Shown piece by piece: positions 1 through 9,509 of a stretch of 64,000 bases of DNA. The DNA is taken from assembly GCA_017448355.1 (NCBI GenBank), contig JAFSLQ010000059.1, forward strand, positions 36,080 to 100,079, given 5' to 3'. The translations under genes and the position numbers were made by a program. The notes under the pieces were generated by a model, which saw only the letters and a list, made by a program, of their open reading frames with translations, did not search any database and had not been told where the DNA came from. How positions within the stretch are numbered: position 1 is the first letter of the stretch; each line of letters opens with the position of its first letter. The stretch is from Clostridia bacterium. Lineage in GTDB: Bacteria > Bacillota > Clostridia > Christensenellales > Borkfalkiaceae.

Positions 1-715
1 GCGTACCCATAACAAGACCTTCAAGCGGTGTAAAGCCCATAGAAGTATCCTGACACTTGCCGCCCTTTACCGCAGAAACGGAAGAACCGTTGCCAAGATG
101 GCAGACGATAATTTTCGCGTCGGGATTATTTAAAAGTTTTGCCGTTTCTTCGCTAACAAACTTGTGCGAAGTGCCGTGGAAACCGTATTTTCTGATTTTA
201 TACTCTTCGTAAACTTCATACGGAATACCGTACATATAGGCTTTTTGCGGCATCGTGGAGTGGAAAGTCGTATCGAAAACCGCGACCATCGGCACGCCTT
301 TCATAACTTCCCTGCAACTTTTGATGCACGCAATATTGCCGGGCATATGAAGTGGACCGAGTTCGGCGTTCTTTTCGCAGATTTTAATGACTTCGTCAGT
401 AATCACGACCGAGTGCTTGAAATCTTCGCCGGAGTGAAGAACCCTGTGTCCCACAGCGCCTATTTCGTCCACGCTTTTGATACCGCCGTTTACGGGGTCA
501 AGCATCGCTTTTAAAACGAGTTCCATCGCTTCTTTGTGCGTTGGCATATCCTGTTTTATAACGGTTTCTCTGCCGTCCGCGGTTTTCTGGGAAAGTTGAC
601 TGCCTGAAAAGGTTATTCTTTCGCAAAGCCCTTTTAAGACGACGCTTTCGTTTTCCATATCGATAAGTTGATATTTGAGTGAAGAACTGCCTGCGTTAAT
701 TACTAAAATTTTCAT
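1..715 (-). CDS. ackA: acetate kinase (partial, C-terminus beyond left edge)
   Basis: Acetate kinase interconverts acetyl phosphate plus ADP with acetate plus ATP, the last step of fermentative acetate formation, and acts in the cytosol. The N-terminal 238 residues are present: an NAGSSSLK start, GHRVLHSGE near residue 110, FDTTFH, a GFHGTSHK block near 175 and HLGNGSS, all typical of the family. The start ATG is at 713-715. The gene runs off the left edge, so roughly the last 160 residues of a normal enzyme of about 400 are missing only because the window ends. It lies 30 bp downstream of pta on the same strand, the usual pta-ackA pair. I see no frameshift in the visible part. Confidence 0.97.
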   Translation of the reverse strand, partial: MKILVINAGSSSLKYQLIDMENESVVLKGLCERITFSGSQLSQKTADGRETVIKQDMPTHKEAMELVLKAMLDPVNGGIKSVDEIGAVGHRVLHSGEDFKHSVVITDEVIKICEKNAELGPLHMPGNIACIKSCREVMKGVPMVAVFDTTFHSTMPQKAYMYGIPYEVYEEYKIRKYGFHGTSHKFVSEETAKLLNNPDAKIIVCHLGNGSSVSAVKGGKCQDTSMGFTPLEGLVMGT

Positions 716-745
716 AAATATATATTCCTTGTTTTTTTGTCTGAA

Positions 746-1780
746 TTATTCGGCTTGAAGCGCTGTTATCGCGACAACCGCCACGACGTCGTCCGCGTTG
801 CAACCGCGGGAAAGGTCGTTAATGGGCTTAGCAAAACCCTGACAGATAGGACCGAGCGCCATATATCCCCCGAAACGCTGTGCAATCTTGTAACCGATAT
901 TGCCCGCGTTGATGTTCGGGAAAATAAATACGTTGGCGTTGCCCGCAACCTTAGAGTCGGGCGCTTTTAAGTTGCCGACTTCGGGTGCTGTCGCCGCGTC
1001 GAACTGAAATTCGCCGTCAAGAATAAGGTCGGGTGCGTTTTCCTTTGCGATACGCGTCGCTTCCTGCATCTTCGGCACGGATTTAAAATATTTATCGTCG
1101 TTGCCGCTACCCTTTGTCGAGAAGGAAAGCATAGCGACGCGGGGTTCTATGCCCGCGATATTTTTAGCGGTAGCCGCGGAAGATATCGCGATGTCCGCAA
1201 TTTGATTAGCGTCGGGTTCGATGTTTATAGCGCAGTCTGCAAAAACCGCTACCCCGTCGGGATTATATTTATGCGGCGCGGGCGCAATCATTATGAACGA
1301 ACTCGAAACCGTGTTGATGCCGGGCGCAGTCTTAATTACCTGCAAACCGGGGCGAAGCGTGTTCGCGGTGGAGTGGCACGCGCCTGAAACCATACCGTCC
1401 ACGTCGCCCGCTTTAAGCATAAGCGCGCCGTACATAGCGTAGTCTTTTAATATGGCAAGTCTTGCGGCGTTTACGTCCGCGTATTCGGGAAGATTTGTCT
1501 TTTTATTGATTTTACCTTCTCTCGCCTTATAAAGCATAGCGGCGTACTCGTCGGTCTTAGCAAAAGTTTTGGGGTCGACAACGTTTACGCCCGCAAGGTC
1601 AACGCCCGCGTTTGCCTTTTCGATTTCTTCCTTGTTGCCGAGAAGAGTTATGCGCGCAAAGCCTTCTTTGACGACTTTGACCGCCGCTTCCACAACCCTG
1701 TTATCTTCGCCTTCGGTCAAAACTATGTTTTTGTTTTTAACCTTAGCCCTTGTCTTTATCTCCGAGAGAATATCTGCCAT
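746..1780 (-). CDS. pta: phosphate acetyltransferase
   Basis: Phosphotransacetylase converts acetyl-CoA and phosphate to acetyl phosphate and CoA, feeding acetate kinase. The 344-residue product has the family's length and shows LTEGEDNRVVEAA near the start, SGACHSTANTLRP in the middle, and GPICQGFAKPINDLSRG near the C-terminus, all PTA_PTB hallmarks. I chose the ATG at 1778-1780 because AAGGAG lies about 9 bases upstream. A longer reading frame exists to 1963, but its extra residues look unlike the family and it would overlap the divergent tmcAL gene. It is cotranscribed with ackA by position. The 130-bp gap to tmcAL must hold two divergent promoters; I could not place them convincingly. Confidence 0.96.
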   Translation of the reverse strand: MADILSEIKTRAKVKNKNIVLTEGEDNRVVEAAVKVVKEGFARITLLGNKEEIEKANAGVDLAGVNVVDPKTFAKTDEYAAMLYKAREGKINKKTNLPEYADVNAARLAILKDYAMYGALMLKAGDVDGMVSGACHSTANTLRPGLQVIKTAPGINTVSSSFIMIAPAPHKYNPDGVAVFADCAINIEPDANQIADIAISSAATAKNIAGIEPRVAMLSFSTKGSGNDDKYFKSVPKMQEATRIAKENAPDLILDGEFQFDAATAPEVGNLKAPDSKVAGNANVFIFPNINAGNIGYKIAQRFGGYMALGPICQGFAKPINDLSRGCNADDVVAVVAITALQAE

Positions 1781-1912
1781 AATAAACACTCCTTTATAAA
1801 AATATTTGTAATTTTTGCGAAAATACTGTAAAATATAAAATATAGGTATTTTAACGCCTTTTACATTGTACAACTTTTGATTTAAAAAGTAAATTGTTTC
1901 GGGGAGATATTT

Positions 1913-3085
1913 ATGAAAATTTGCGCGTCGGTAGCGGAATACAATCCATTTCATCTCGGGCATTTAAAGCATATCGACTATATGAAAAACGAGTTAGGCG
2001 CGGAACGGGTCGTTATCGTGATGAGCGGAAACTTTACTCAACGCGGCGAGCCGACGGTTTTAAATAAGTTTACGCGTGCAAAACAGGCGATAATAGCGGG
2101 GGCGGATTTGGTTATAGAACTTCCCGCCGTTTTTGCGACCGCCAACGCGGAAACTTTTGCGACTGGCGCAATCAATCTTTTAGACGATTTAGGCGGAATA
2201 GACGGACTGTGTTTTGGCGTTGAAAGCGGCAAAAAAGAAGAGTTCTTCTCGCTTGCGAACGCTATGCTTGACGAAACCAAGGAGTTTAAAAGGATACTGA
2301 AAAGTCATTTGGAAGAAGGCGTTTCGCTTGCAAAAGCGAAATTTTTGACGGTCAAAGAGTTAAAGGGCGAAGATTTTACCGAAGAACTTATTTCTCTGCC
2401 CAACAATATTTTAGGTTTAGAATACTCAAAAGCCATACTGAAAAGAAACAGCAACATACAGACCTACCCTATGCTTAGAGATGGCGACCATAACAGTTTA
2501 GTGCTTAAAAAGGGCATAACGAGTGCGACGAGTATACGAAATAAAATTCGGGAAGGAAAGATTAAAAAACTCAAAAAAAATCTGCCGCCATACGTGTATG
2601 AAGACTTAAAGCCTTATCCGTTTGTGTTTGATAAAATAACCGCGGCAGCGCTTATCACGGCAAGCAAGGAAAAATTAGCGAATATCGCCGACTGCACCGA
2701 AGGGCTTGAAAACAGGATAAAGGCGCTTATAAAAGACAACAAAAACATTGACACTTTGATAGAAAAAATTTCCACTAAACGGTATACGGCGACGAGAATA
2801 AGGCGTATATTCATCGCAAATCTTCTCGGCATAACGAAATCTTTTACCGAAGAGTGTTTAAAATCGCACCTGTACGCCAAAGTGCTTGCGGTAAACGCCG
2901 AACATAAAGACATAATTTCAACTCTATCAAAAACCAGTAAAATACCTATTCTAACCAGAAAGAGCGACGTCGCGGCACTTAAAAAGACGGCGATGAGCAG
3001 TTTTGAACTCGACGTTCTTGCAAACGATATATATAATCTTGCACTCGATGAAAACAGCAACGAAAATAATATGGTGATAATTTAA
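1913..3085 (+). CDS. tmcAL: tRNA(Met) cytidine acetate ligase TmcAL
   Basis: TmcAL (formerly YlbM, nucleotidyltransferase family) makes N4-acetylcytidine at the wobble base C34 of elongator tRNA-Met, using acetate and ATP through an acetyl-adenylate. The 390-residue product begins with the diagnostic block containing EYNPFHLGH, whose HxGH-type motif is the nucleotidyltransferase signature, followed by VMSGNFTQRGEP and GADLVIELP. TSIRNKI, near residue 208, is also typical. GGGGAGAT precedes the ATG. It is divergent from pta-ackA. The adjacency of an acetate-consuming tRNA modifier and the acetate pathway is suggestive only. A perfect palindrome at its stop codon serves as terminator. Confidence 0.95.
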   Translation: MKICASVAEYNPFHLGHLKHIDYMKNELGAERVVIVMSGNFTQRGEPTVLNKFTRAKQAIIAGADLVIELPAVFATANAETFATGAINLLDDLGGIDGLCFGVESGKKEEFFSLANAMLDETKEFKRILKSHLEEGVSLAKAKFLTVKELKGEDFTEELISLPNNILGLEYSKAILKRNSNIQTYPMLRDGDHNSLVLKKGITSATSIRNKIREGKIKKLKKNLPPYVYEDLKPYPFVFDKITAAALITASKEKLANIADCTEGLENRIKALIKDNKNIDTLIEKISTKRYTATRIRRIFIANLLGITKSFTEECLKSHLYAKVLAVNAEHKDIISTLSKTSKIPILTRKSDVAALKKTAMSSFELDVLANDIYNLALDENSNENNMVII

Positions 3086-3112
3086 GCGGCGGGCAAATTT
3101 GCCCGCCGCTTA
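3083..3112. terminator. bidirectional terminator between convergent genes
   Basis: A perfect 15+15 inverted repeat (arm TAAGCGGCGGGCAAA) overlaps the tmcAL stop codon. T-rich sequence follows on the plus strand. It separates tmcAL from the convergent minus-strand gene ending at 3133. Confidence 0.85.
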
Positions 3113-3132
3113 AAAATTTATTTGATTTTATT

Positions 3133-3747
3133 TTAGTCTTTAAGGATTTTTCTCGCGATAAAATATTTAACCGTGGCAAACCAAGAAACCGCCGCCCCGA
3201 TAAGCGCAAAAATCGCGGGAATAATCGCCAACGAGTGCAATGAACAAACTTTAAGGTTGCATTGATATTTTATCATTATAGGCGAAGTTTTAATTATAAT
3301 AAAGCACGCCGTCAAAAGAATAAAAATTACCGTAAATAATATTGCGGAAACAATATTAAGCATCGGCTTTTTACTTTTATAATCCCAAACGGACATACCG
3401 ATTACAGTTAGCATAAGTATAACTGAAATTAACACAAAAATTCCCGACAGTTGCGTTTCGGTCGGCGTATGATAATTGTATACGGATATATCCCCGTATA
3501 TTTTATTCGGCGAAGTAAAACCCCCGCTTATAGCGGCAAAAAACAACTGAAACCCGGTATAAGATATTTCGTCAACTTTTGCATTTGAATTATAAATATG
3601 CGAAAACTTTAACAATAAAAGCATAACCGATACGATTGCAAACGCTATCGCAAAAAGCGGATAGTTTTTTAACTTTTTGACCGATAAATCGTATCTTCTT
3701 TTTTTATCTTCAATTACCCTTTCTGCTCTTGCTCTTTTAGTAGCCAT
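3133..3747 (-). CDS. hypothetical multi-pass membrane protein
   Basis: I do not recognise this 204-residue protein. A basic N-terminus of about 28 residues (MATKRARAE...KKLKNYP) is followed by a hydrophobic helix at about 29-47, and further membrane segments near 65-75 (weak), 104-124, 134-157 and 176-196. That suggests four membrane helices with a long extracytoplasmic stretch between the first and second. There is no enzymatic motif and no signal peptidase site. It is the last gene in line behind the metal ABC transporter and the small lipoprotein gene, 10 bp after the latter, so it may be cotranscribed with them. A link to metal uptake is inferred from position only. Confidence 0.7.
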   Translation of the reverse strand: MATKRARAERVIEDKKRRYDLSVKKLKNYPLFAIAFAIVSVMLLLLKFSHIYNSNAKVDEISYTGFQLFFAAISGGFTSPNKIYGDISVYNYHTPTETQLSGIFVLISVILMLTVIGMSVWDYKSKKPMLNIVSAILFTVIFILLTACFIIIKTSPIMIKYQCNLKVCSLHSLAIIPAIFALIGAAVSWFATVKYFIARKILKD

Positions 3748-3757
3748 TTTTTATCTC

Positions 3758-4258
3758 CTATTTATCAACGTAATAATGTAATCCCGAATAATCTTCGATT
3801 AAATCCAGCGTTTCCGCTTTGAAAGTTAAAAACGTTATCGTTTCCACCGTGCCGTCGATTGCATAAATCTGAAAATTAGTTTTTTCAGCGTGCGGAAGAG
3901 TACCTTTTACGTGTACCCACGTTTTGTCGTTGTTCTTTTCGCTTTGATTTTTAGGCGCGGGAATTTTCCCGTCAAAATCAATCAAAAATCCTATAACAGT
4001 ATCTTTACCGCACTTACAGCCGTAACCCGCCGAACATTGTCTTACGACGCAGATGTGTTTTTCACCGTTTATATCAGTAAGTTCGTAGGTGAACGCGTCG
4101 AAAGATATATCCGCCCCCACGTATTGCTGCGGATAATACTGCATATTTGTCATAGTCAGAAAAAAAGTGTCTTCGGTTAAATTGTATTTGCAAGCGCAAA
4201 AAAATAAAATAACCAATACGGTCAATGCAAAGAAAGTTTTTTTGATAACCTTTTTCAT
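3758..4258 (-). CDS. putative lipoprotein of the metal-uptake operon
   Basis: The product is 166 residues. MKKVIKKTFF plus a hydrophobic stretch ends in FFCAC, a plausible though imperfect lipobox, so it is probably a membrane-anchored extracytoplasmic protein. The middle holds a Cys-rich segment (VVRQCSAGYGCKCGKD) and later KTWVHVKGTL, a pattern reminiscent of DUF1980/YcgQ-type proteins, which carry a Cys-containing segment followed by a WVxVxG strand; that resemblance is my impression, not a search result. The start at 4256-4258 is fixed by an ATGA overlap with the upstream permease stop codon, which implies translational coupling. A longer frame to 4297 is therefore rejected. A role in metal handling outside the membrane is inferred. 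Confidence 0.75.
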   Translation of the reverse strand: MKKVIKKTFFALTVLVILFFCACKYNLTEDTFFLTMTNMQYYPQQYVGADISFDAFTYELTDINGEKHICVVRQCSAGYGCKCGKDTVIGFLIDFDGKIPAPKNQSEKNNDKTWVHVKGTLPHAEKTNFQIYAIDGTVETITFLTFKAETLDLIEDYSGLHYYVDK

Positions 4259-5109
4259 ACTCGTTTTCTCCCCGACGCCGCACCGATTATGACGCAAGCG
4301 CTAAATACGATTAAGTCCGCAACCACAATCGTAGGTCCTACCGGCGTTCCCGCCATAATCGCGACGATAATACCCAGCATAGCGCACGATACCGAAATAA
4401 CCGTTGCTAAAATCGTTACCGATTTAAAAGTTTTGCATACACGCATCGCGGAAAGTGCGGGAAATACTATAAGTGCCGAAATAAGCAAAGACCCGACAAG
4501 TTTCATTGCAAGCACTATTACCACGGCGATGATAACGGCGGTTATAAGGTTGTACGCGTCCGCTTTCGTGCCCGTAGCGCGGGCGAAGTTCTCGTCGAAC
4601 GTAATCGCAAAAATCCTGTTATAAAAAATTATAAATGTAAGCACGCAGATAACCGACAGCGCGACGCATAAAAACACGTCGGTACCGGTAAGCGTAAGAA
4701 TTGAAAACGAGCCGAACAGCGTACTGCAAACGTCCGCCGAAAAATTTGAAGACGGCGGAAACAGGAATATAAGCATATATCCTATTGCCAGCGCGCCGAC
4801 CGACAGCATAGCGACGGCGGCATCGCCCTTAATTTTTGCTTTTGCGCCCGACTTCAACAGTAAAACCGCGCAAAGAACGGTTATCGGCAAAGCAAGGAGC
4901 ATTTGGTCGGTAAGCCCCACTACCGCCGCTACCGTCATAGAACCGAAAGCGACGTGCGAAAGCCCGTCCCCTATAAACGAAAACCGTTTAAGCACCAACG
5001 TTACGCCGAAAAGCGAAGAACAAAGCGCTATAAGCACGCCGACGATAAGCGCGCGGTAGGTCATCGGCAAACTGAAATATTCCGCAAATTTCTGAAAAAA
5101 CTCAGCCAT
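4255..5109 (-). CDS. metal ABC transporter permease (ZnuB/MntB family)
   Basis: This is the membrane component of an ABC-3 family importer for Zn2+ or Mn2+. The 284-residue protein has eight or nine hydrophobic segments. It contains GDGLSHVAFG near residue 47, the conserved DGLSHA-type loop of this family, and GSLLISALIVFPALSA near 200, which contacts the ATPase. It follows the ATP-binding gene with an 8-bp overlap, and its own stop overlaps the next gene's start. Zinc or manganese cannot be decided from the permease; the substrate-binding protein shows an unusual ligand set (see that entry). Confidence 0.92.
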   Translation of the reverse strand: MAEFFQKFAEYFSLPMTYRALIVGVLIALCSSLFGVTLVLKRFSFIGDGLSHVAFGSMTVAAVVGLTDQMLLALPITVLCAVLLLKSGAKAKIKGDAAVAMLSVGALAIGYMLIFLFPPSSNFSADVCSTLFGSFSILTLTGTDVFLCVALSVICVLTFIIFYNRIFAITFDENFARATGTKADAYNLITAVIIAVVIVLAMKLVGSLLISALIVFPALSAMRVCKTFKSVTILATVISVSCAMLGIIVAIMAGTPVGPTIVVADLIVFSACVIIGAASGRKRV

Positions 5110-5812
5110 TGGTTTTACCCCCGTCGTTAGAATAAGCGGCTTTATGAGCAGCAGAAAGATATTCCGCTTTTGTGCCGAAAAAGTATTCTTTACCTATGCG
5201 CAAAATATGCGTAGCGTACTTTAACGATTCCGTAATATCGTGCGAAATCATAATAATCGTCGTGCCGTTTTGATTAAGCCTTTCAATCAGCGCGTACATT
5301 TCTTCCGTAGCATTTGGGTCAAGTCCCGAAACAGGTTCGTCTAAAAGCAAAATTTTATCGGTGGCACAAAGTGCGCGGGCAAGTAAAACCCGCTGTTGCT
5401 GTCCGCCCGAAAGAAAACGGTAAGAACGCTTTTCAAAGCCACTTAGCCCCATCGTTTCGAGATTTTTTTTCATAAGCGCCTTTTCCGCCTTGCCGAAAAA
5501 CGGTCTTCTACCTAACCTAGGCAAACAGCCCGATAAAACGACTTCGCCAACCGACGCGGGGAAATCCCTTTGCACCGCGGTTTGCTGCGAAAGATAACCT
5601 ATTTCGCTCTTTTTAAGCCCGTCGCCGAACACCGCCTCGCCTTCTATCGGCTTTAACAGCCCTAAAAGCGTTTTGACAAGCGTAGACTTACCGGCGCCGT
5701 TTTCGCCCATAATTACAAGATAGTCCCCGCCGTTAACGGTAAAAGACAGGTCCTTAATCACCGCCCTGTTATCGTAGCCGCAGGATAAATTCCGACAAGA
5801 AATCTGTGCCAT
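5102..5812 (-). CDS. metal ABC transporter ATP-binding protein (ZnuC family)
   Basis: ATPase subunit of the Zn/Mn-type importer. The 236-residue product shows a Walker A motif GENGAGKST near residue 36, a Q-loop in YLSQQTAVQ, the signature LSGGQQQRV near 135, Walker B ILLLDEP followed by VSGLDPNAT, and the switch His in MISHDI. The start is supported by AAGGAGC about 7 bases upstream. It overlaps the permease gene by 8 bp and lies 25 bp after the binding-protein gene, making a canonical binding protein-ATPase-permease order. Confidence 0.94.
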   Translation of the reverse strand: MAQISCRNLSCGYDNRAVIKDLSFTVNGGDYLVIMGENGAGKSTLVKTLLGLLKPIEGEAVFGDGLKKSEIGYLSQQTAVQRDFPASVGEVVLSGCLPRLGRRPFFGKAEKALMKKNLETMGLSGFEKRSYRFLSGGQQQRVLLARALCATDKILLLDEPVSGLDPNATEEMYALIERLNQNGTTIIMISHDITESLKYATHILRIGKEYFFGTKAEYLSAAHKAAYSNDGGKTNG

Positions 5813-5837
5813 ATATGCTCCTTACTTATACTTTTGA

Positions 5838-6800
5838 TTAATCCGACACTTTAAGCGCCGCACTTAACACCGATAAGTTACTCTCCATCACGGCAAGATA
5901 GTTTCTGCCACTTTCATACTCTTTTATGGTCGCAGCCTGCAACGAATCTAAAACCTTCGTTTCGACTTGCCCTGTGTAGCCCTTATCTTTTGCCGTCTGA
6001 ATAACCGACCTTGCTATACTGCCGTCCGAACCTTCTATTATAAGTATCGTATTTAAAGAGTGTTCTATCAATTTATCCGCTAAACGCACGATAGTATCTA
6101 AACTTGCCGCAGAGTTTGCCGCGGAACAGCCGCTGAAAGCCGCAAAATAACTTAATCCGTAATCGTCGACTAAATATCGGAAAGGAAATCTGTCTGCAAA
6201 AAGCAGAGTTTTCGTTTCCGCTTTTTCAGTGGCGGCAAGATATTTTTCGTCAAGCGCGTTAAGTTTTGCTTTATACGCGGCGGCGTTTTCGGTATACGTA
6301 CCCGCGTTCTCGCCGTCGATTTTTCCTATCGCGTCCGCAATTTCGTCAACGAAAATTTGCGCATTTTTTAAAGAAAGCCACACGTGCTCGTCGTATTCTT
6401 CTTCGTGGTCTTCGTCGCCGACCGGCTCTTCGATTTTAGCGTTTTCGCCTAAAACTTCCAAAAGATTTATCGTTATTCTGTCGGAATTCGGGTTTTCCGC
6501 TAACACTTCGTCTACCCACTCGTCAGACTCTCCGCCGACGTAAATAAAAAGTTTACATTTTGCAATCGCTAAAATATCGTCGGATTTCGGCTGAAAATTG
6601 TGTAAATCCGCGCCACTTTTTGCCAAAAGTTTTACGCCTAAATCGGACTTTTTTTCGCCCAAAATATTCATAACCCAGTCGTACTCGGGAAAAATAGAAA
6701 CAACAATGTCCGTTTTTTCAACGGAACACGCGGTAAAAACACCGAAAGAAGATAAAATAAGGGTGAGTGCGGCAAAAAACGCCGCTAATTTTCTTTTCAT
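5838..6800 (-). CDS. metal ABC transporter substrate-binding lipoprotein (ZnuA-like)
   Basis: A cluster A-I binding protein that captures Zn2+ or Mn2+ outside the membrane. The 320-residue product has a lipoprotein signal ending FTAC (Cys25). Expected ligands are His67 (in DLHNFQP), His139 (in DEHVWLS) and Glu256 (in IEGSDGS). At the third site, where ZnuA/MntC proteins usually carry His before the FxY motif, this protein has ADRFPFRY, so the position is Arg204 with Asp203 beside it, and a Cys225 follows in SGCSA. A short acidic loop with His132 replaces the long His-rich loop of ZnuA. GGAGG precedes the ATG. The family is secure; the metal is not. Confidence 0.9.
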   Translation of the reverse strand: MKRKLAAFFAALTLILSSFGVFTACSVEKTDIVVSIFPEYDWVMNILGEKKSDLGVKLLAKSGADLHNFQPKSDDILAIAKCKLFIYVGGESDEWVDEVLAENPNSDRITINLLEVLGENAKIEEPVGDEDHEEEYDEHVWLSLKNAQIFVDEIADAIGKIDGENAGTYTENAAAYKAKLNALDEKYLAATEKAETKTLLFADRFPFRYLVDDYGLSYFAAFSGCSAANSAASLDTIVRLADKLIEHSLNTILIIEGSDGSIARSVIQTAKDKGYTGQVETKVLDSLQAATIKEYESGRNYLAVMESNLSVLSAALKVSD

Positions 6801-6886
6801 AATAAAAAACCTCCAAAATTAAATATAAAATCGCTATAAACAAAAACAAACGGCAATAGATAGACTACTCCCGTAAGTTTTTCCGC

Positions 6887-6909
6887 TATAAGGCAAACTT
6901 TGCCCTATA
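6887..6909. promoter_or_regulatory. 23-bp near-perfect palindrome, candidate metal operator
   Basis: Arms TATAAGGCAAA and TTTGCCCTATA around a single C match at 10 of 11 positions. It lies between the small membrane gene and the binding-protein gene, about 87 bp upstream of the latter's start. No T-run follows in the direction of transcription, so it fits an operator better than a terminator. The regulator is not in the window. Confidence 0.45.
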
Positions 6910-6926
6910 ACGCGCACAATTTATAT

Positions 6927-7220
6927 TTAATTTGAAAGTTTCACTTTTAAGGAAATTAATGTAGAAGAAAAAATCTGCTTAAAGCAGTAAAAGATACAAG
7001 AAACCGCGGCAAAAATAACCGCCAAGGCTATCGCCGTGCTTACCGCGACGTAAGTAATACTTTTTTTGGTAGTTTCAACGACTTCTAAAACGCGGCAGAT
7101 TTCGCAGTGTTCGCCCGCGCAATCGTGGTTAGTTTCCGCAATAGCAAACGCATTAAAAAGTATCATAAAGGAAGCGAACAGTACGGCAAGAATTATTGCT
7201 TTAATTCTTCTGCTTTTCAT
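6927..7220 (-). CDS. small membrane protein with HDCxGExCxIC motif
   Basis: The 97-residue protein has an N-terminal hydrophobic segment (about residues 8-28), then an exposed Cys/His patch (NHDCAGEHCEIC), then a second helix at about 55-78. It looks like a two-helix membrane protein with a short extracytoplasmic metal-binding-like loop. I know no function. It is the first gene upstream of the metal transporter on the same strand, which, with the Cys/His motif, suggests a role in metal sensing or capture. The intervening palindrome could mean separate promoters. An ATG start follows AGGGGGTCG at suitable distance. Confidence 0.7.
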   Translation of the reverse strand: MKSRRIKAIILAVLFASFMILFNAFAIAETNHDCAGEHCEICRVLEVVETTKKSITYVAVSTAIALAVIFAAVSCIFYCFKQIFSSTLISLKVKLSN

Positions 7221-7298
7221 AACTTTCGACCCCCTGATTTTTTCAATGATTAAAGTATATCACAGCAAATTTATAATGTCAAACGCATACAAAGAGAA

Positions 7299-7336
7299 AG
7301 GGGGAAGAACGGATTTCAAACCGGTTCTTCCCCCTT
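7299..7336 (-). terminator. groESL terminator
   Basis: Inverted repeat AGGGGGAAGAAC...GTTCTTCCCCCT with an A/T-rich tail on both sides, 12 bp past the groEL stop codon. It should end groESL transcription and may also stop readthrough from the other direction. Confidence 0.85.
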
Positions 7337-7348
7337 TTTTATTACTTT

Positions 7349-8989
<1,641 letters not shown>

Positions 8990-8996
8990 TTATAAA

Positions 8997-9281
8997 TTAT
9001 TCCACAATCGCCAAAATATCGCTCTGACGAATAATTATCAATTCTTTGCCGTCAACCTTAAACTCACTTCCCGAATACTTAGAATAAAGCACCGTGTCGC
9101 CGACTTTTACCTGCATAGTTATCTCCTTGCCGTCGACTATTCCGCCGGGGCCTACCGCGATAACTTTTGCCATTTCCTGCTTTTCCTGCGATTTCGACGG
9201 AAGGATAAAGCCCGTCCCCGTCTTTTCTTCCTGCTCGATACTTTCTACGACAACTTTGTCGAATAAAGGTTTAACCGTCAT
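8997..9281 (-). CDS. groES: co-chaperonin GroES
   Basis: The 10-kDa heptameric lid of the GroEL chamber. The 94-residue product starts MTVKPLFDKVVVE, has the mobile loop TGFILPSKSQEK at about 23-34, and the conserved VGDTVLYSKYSG near 62. GGAGG lies upstream of the ATG. It is the first gene of the groESL operon, with the CIRCE operator 32 bp before its start codon. Confidence 0.98.
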   Translation of the reverse strand: MTVKPLFDKVVVESIEQEEKTGTGFILPSKSQEKQEMAKVIAVGPGGIVDGKEITMQVKVGDTVLYSKYSGSEFKVDGKELIIIRQSDILAIVE

Positions 9282-9312
9282 ATATTTGCCTCCGAAAATA
9301 TTTATTACGTAT

Positions 9313-9339
9313 TTAGCACTCTTATCTTTTAAGTGCTAA
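9313..9339 (-). promoter_or_regulatory. CIRCE operator of groESL
   Basis: TTAGCACTC, nine bases, then AAGTGCTAA. This matches the CIRCE consensus TTAGCACTC-N9-GAGTGCTAA with one mismatch. HrcA, encoded at 25.4-26.4 kb, is the expected repressor. Confidence 0.95.
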
Positions 9340-9344
9340 TTTCT

Positions 9345-9372
9345 ATTATATACGGGAAAAATAATTTGTCAA
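9345..9372 (-). promoter_or_regulatory. groESL promoter
   Basis: On the minus strand TTGACA, 16 bases, TATAAT. The predicted transcription start falls just ahead of or inside CIRCE, the usual arrangement for HrcA repression. Confidence 0.8.
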
Positions 9373-9455
9373 TAGAAAACGACTGATTTTTTAAACTTTT
9401 TTGCTTTTTGCGTCTTTTAAAAAAATCGTTTTTTGCCGAAACCCGCTACAACACC

Positions 9456-9489
9456 CAGCGCCCGCACTTCCAGTAAAGTGCGGGCGCTG
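9456..9489. terminator. 14-bp hairpin after the DUF1846 gene
   Basis: Perfect arms CAGCGCCCGCACTT / AAGTGCGGGCGCTG with a 6-base loop, 20 bp past the stop codon at 9510. No clear U-run follows on either strand, so it may be a weak terminator or an mRNA-stabilising hairpin. The rest of the 228-bp gap holds the groESL promoter and CIRCE. Confidence 0.6.
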
Positions 9490-9509
9490 AAAATCATTAC
9501 CTATTATGT

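Noticed and set aside
1781-1963. N-terminal extension of phosphotransacetylase
   Set aside because: The extra 61 residues are unlike the family and overlap tmcAL; a strong ribosome site precedes 1780.
9345-9509. Additional small gene between groES and the DUF1846 gene
   Set aside because: The interval is accounted for by the promoter, CIRCE and a hairpin; no frame with a ribosome site was found.
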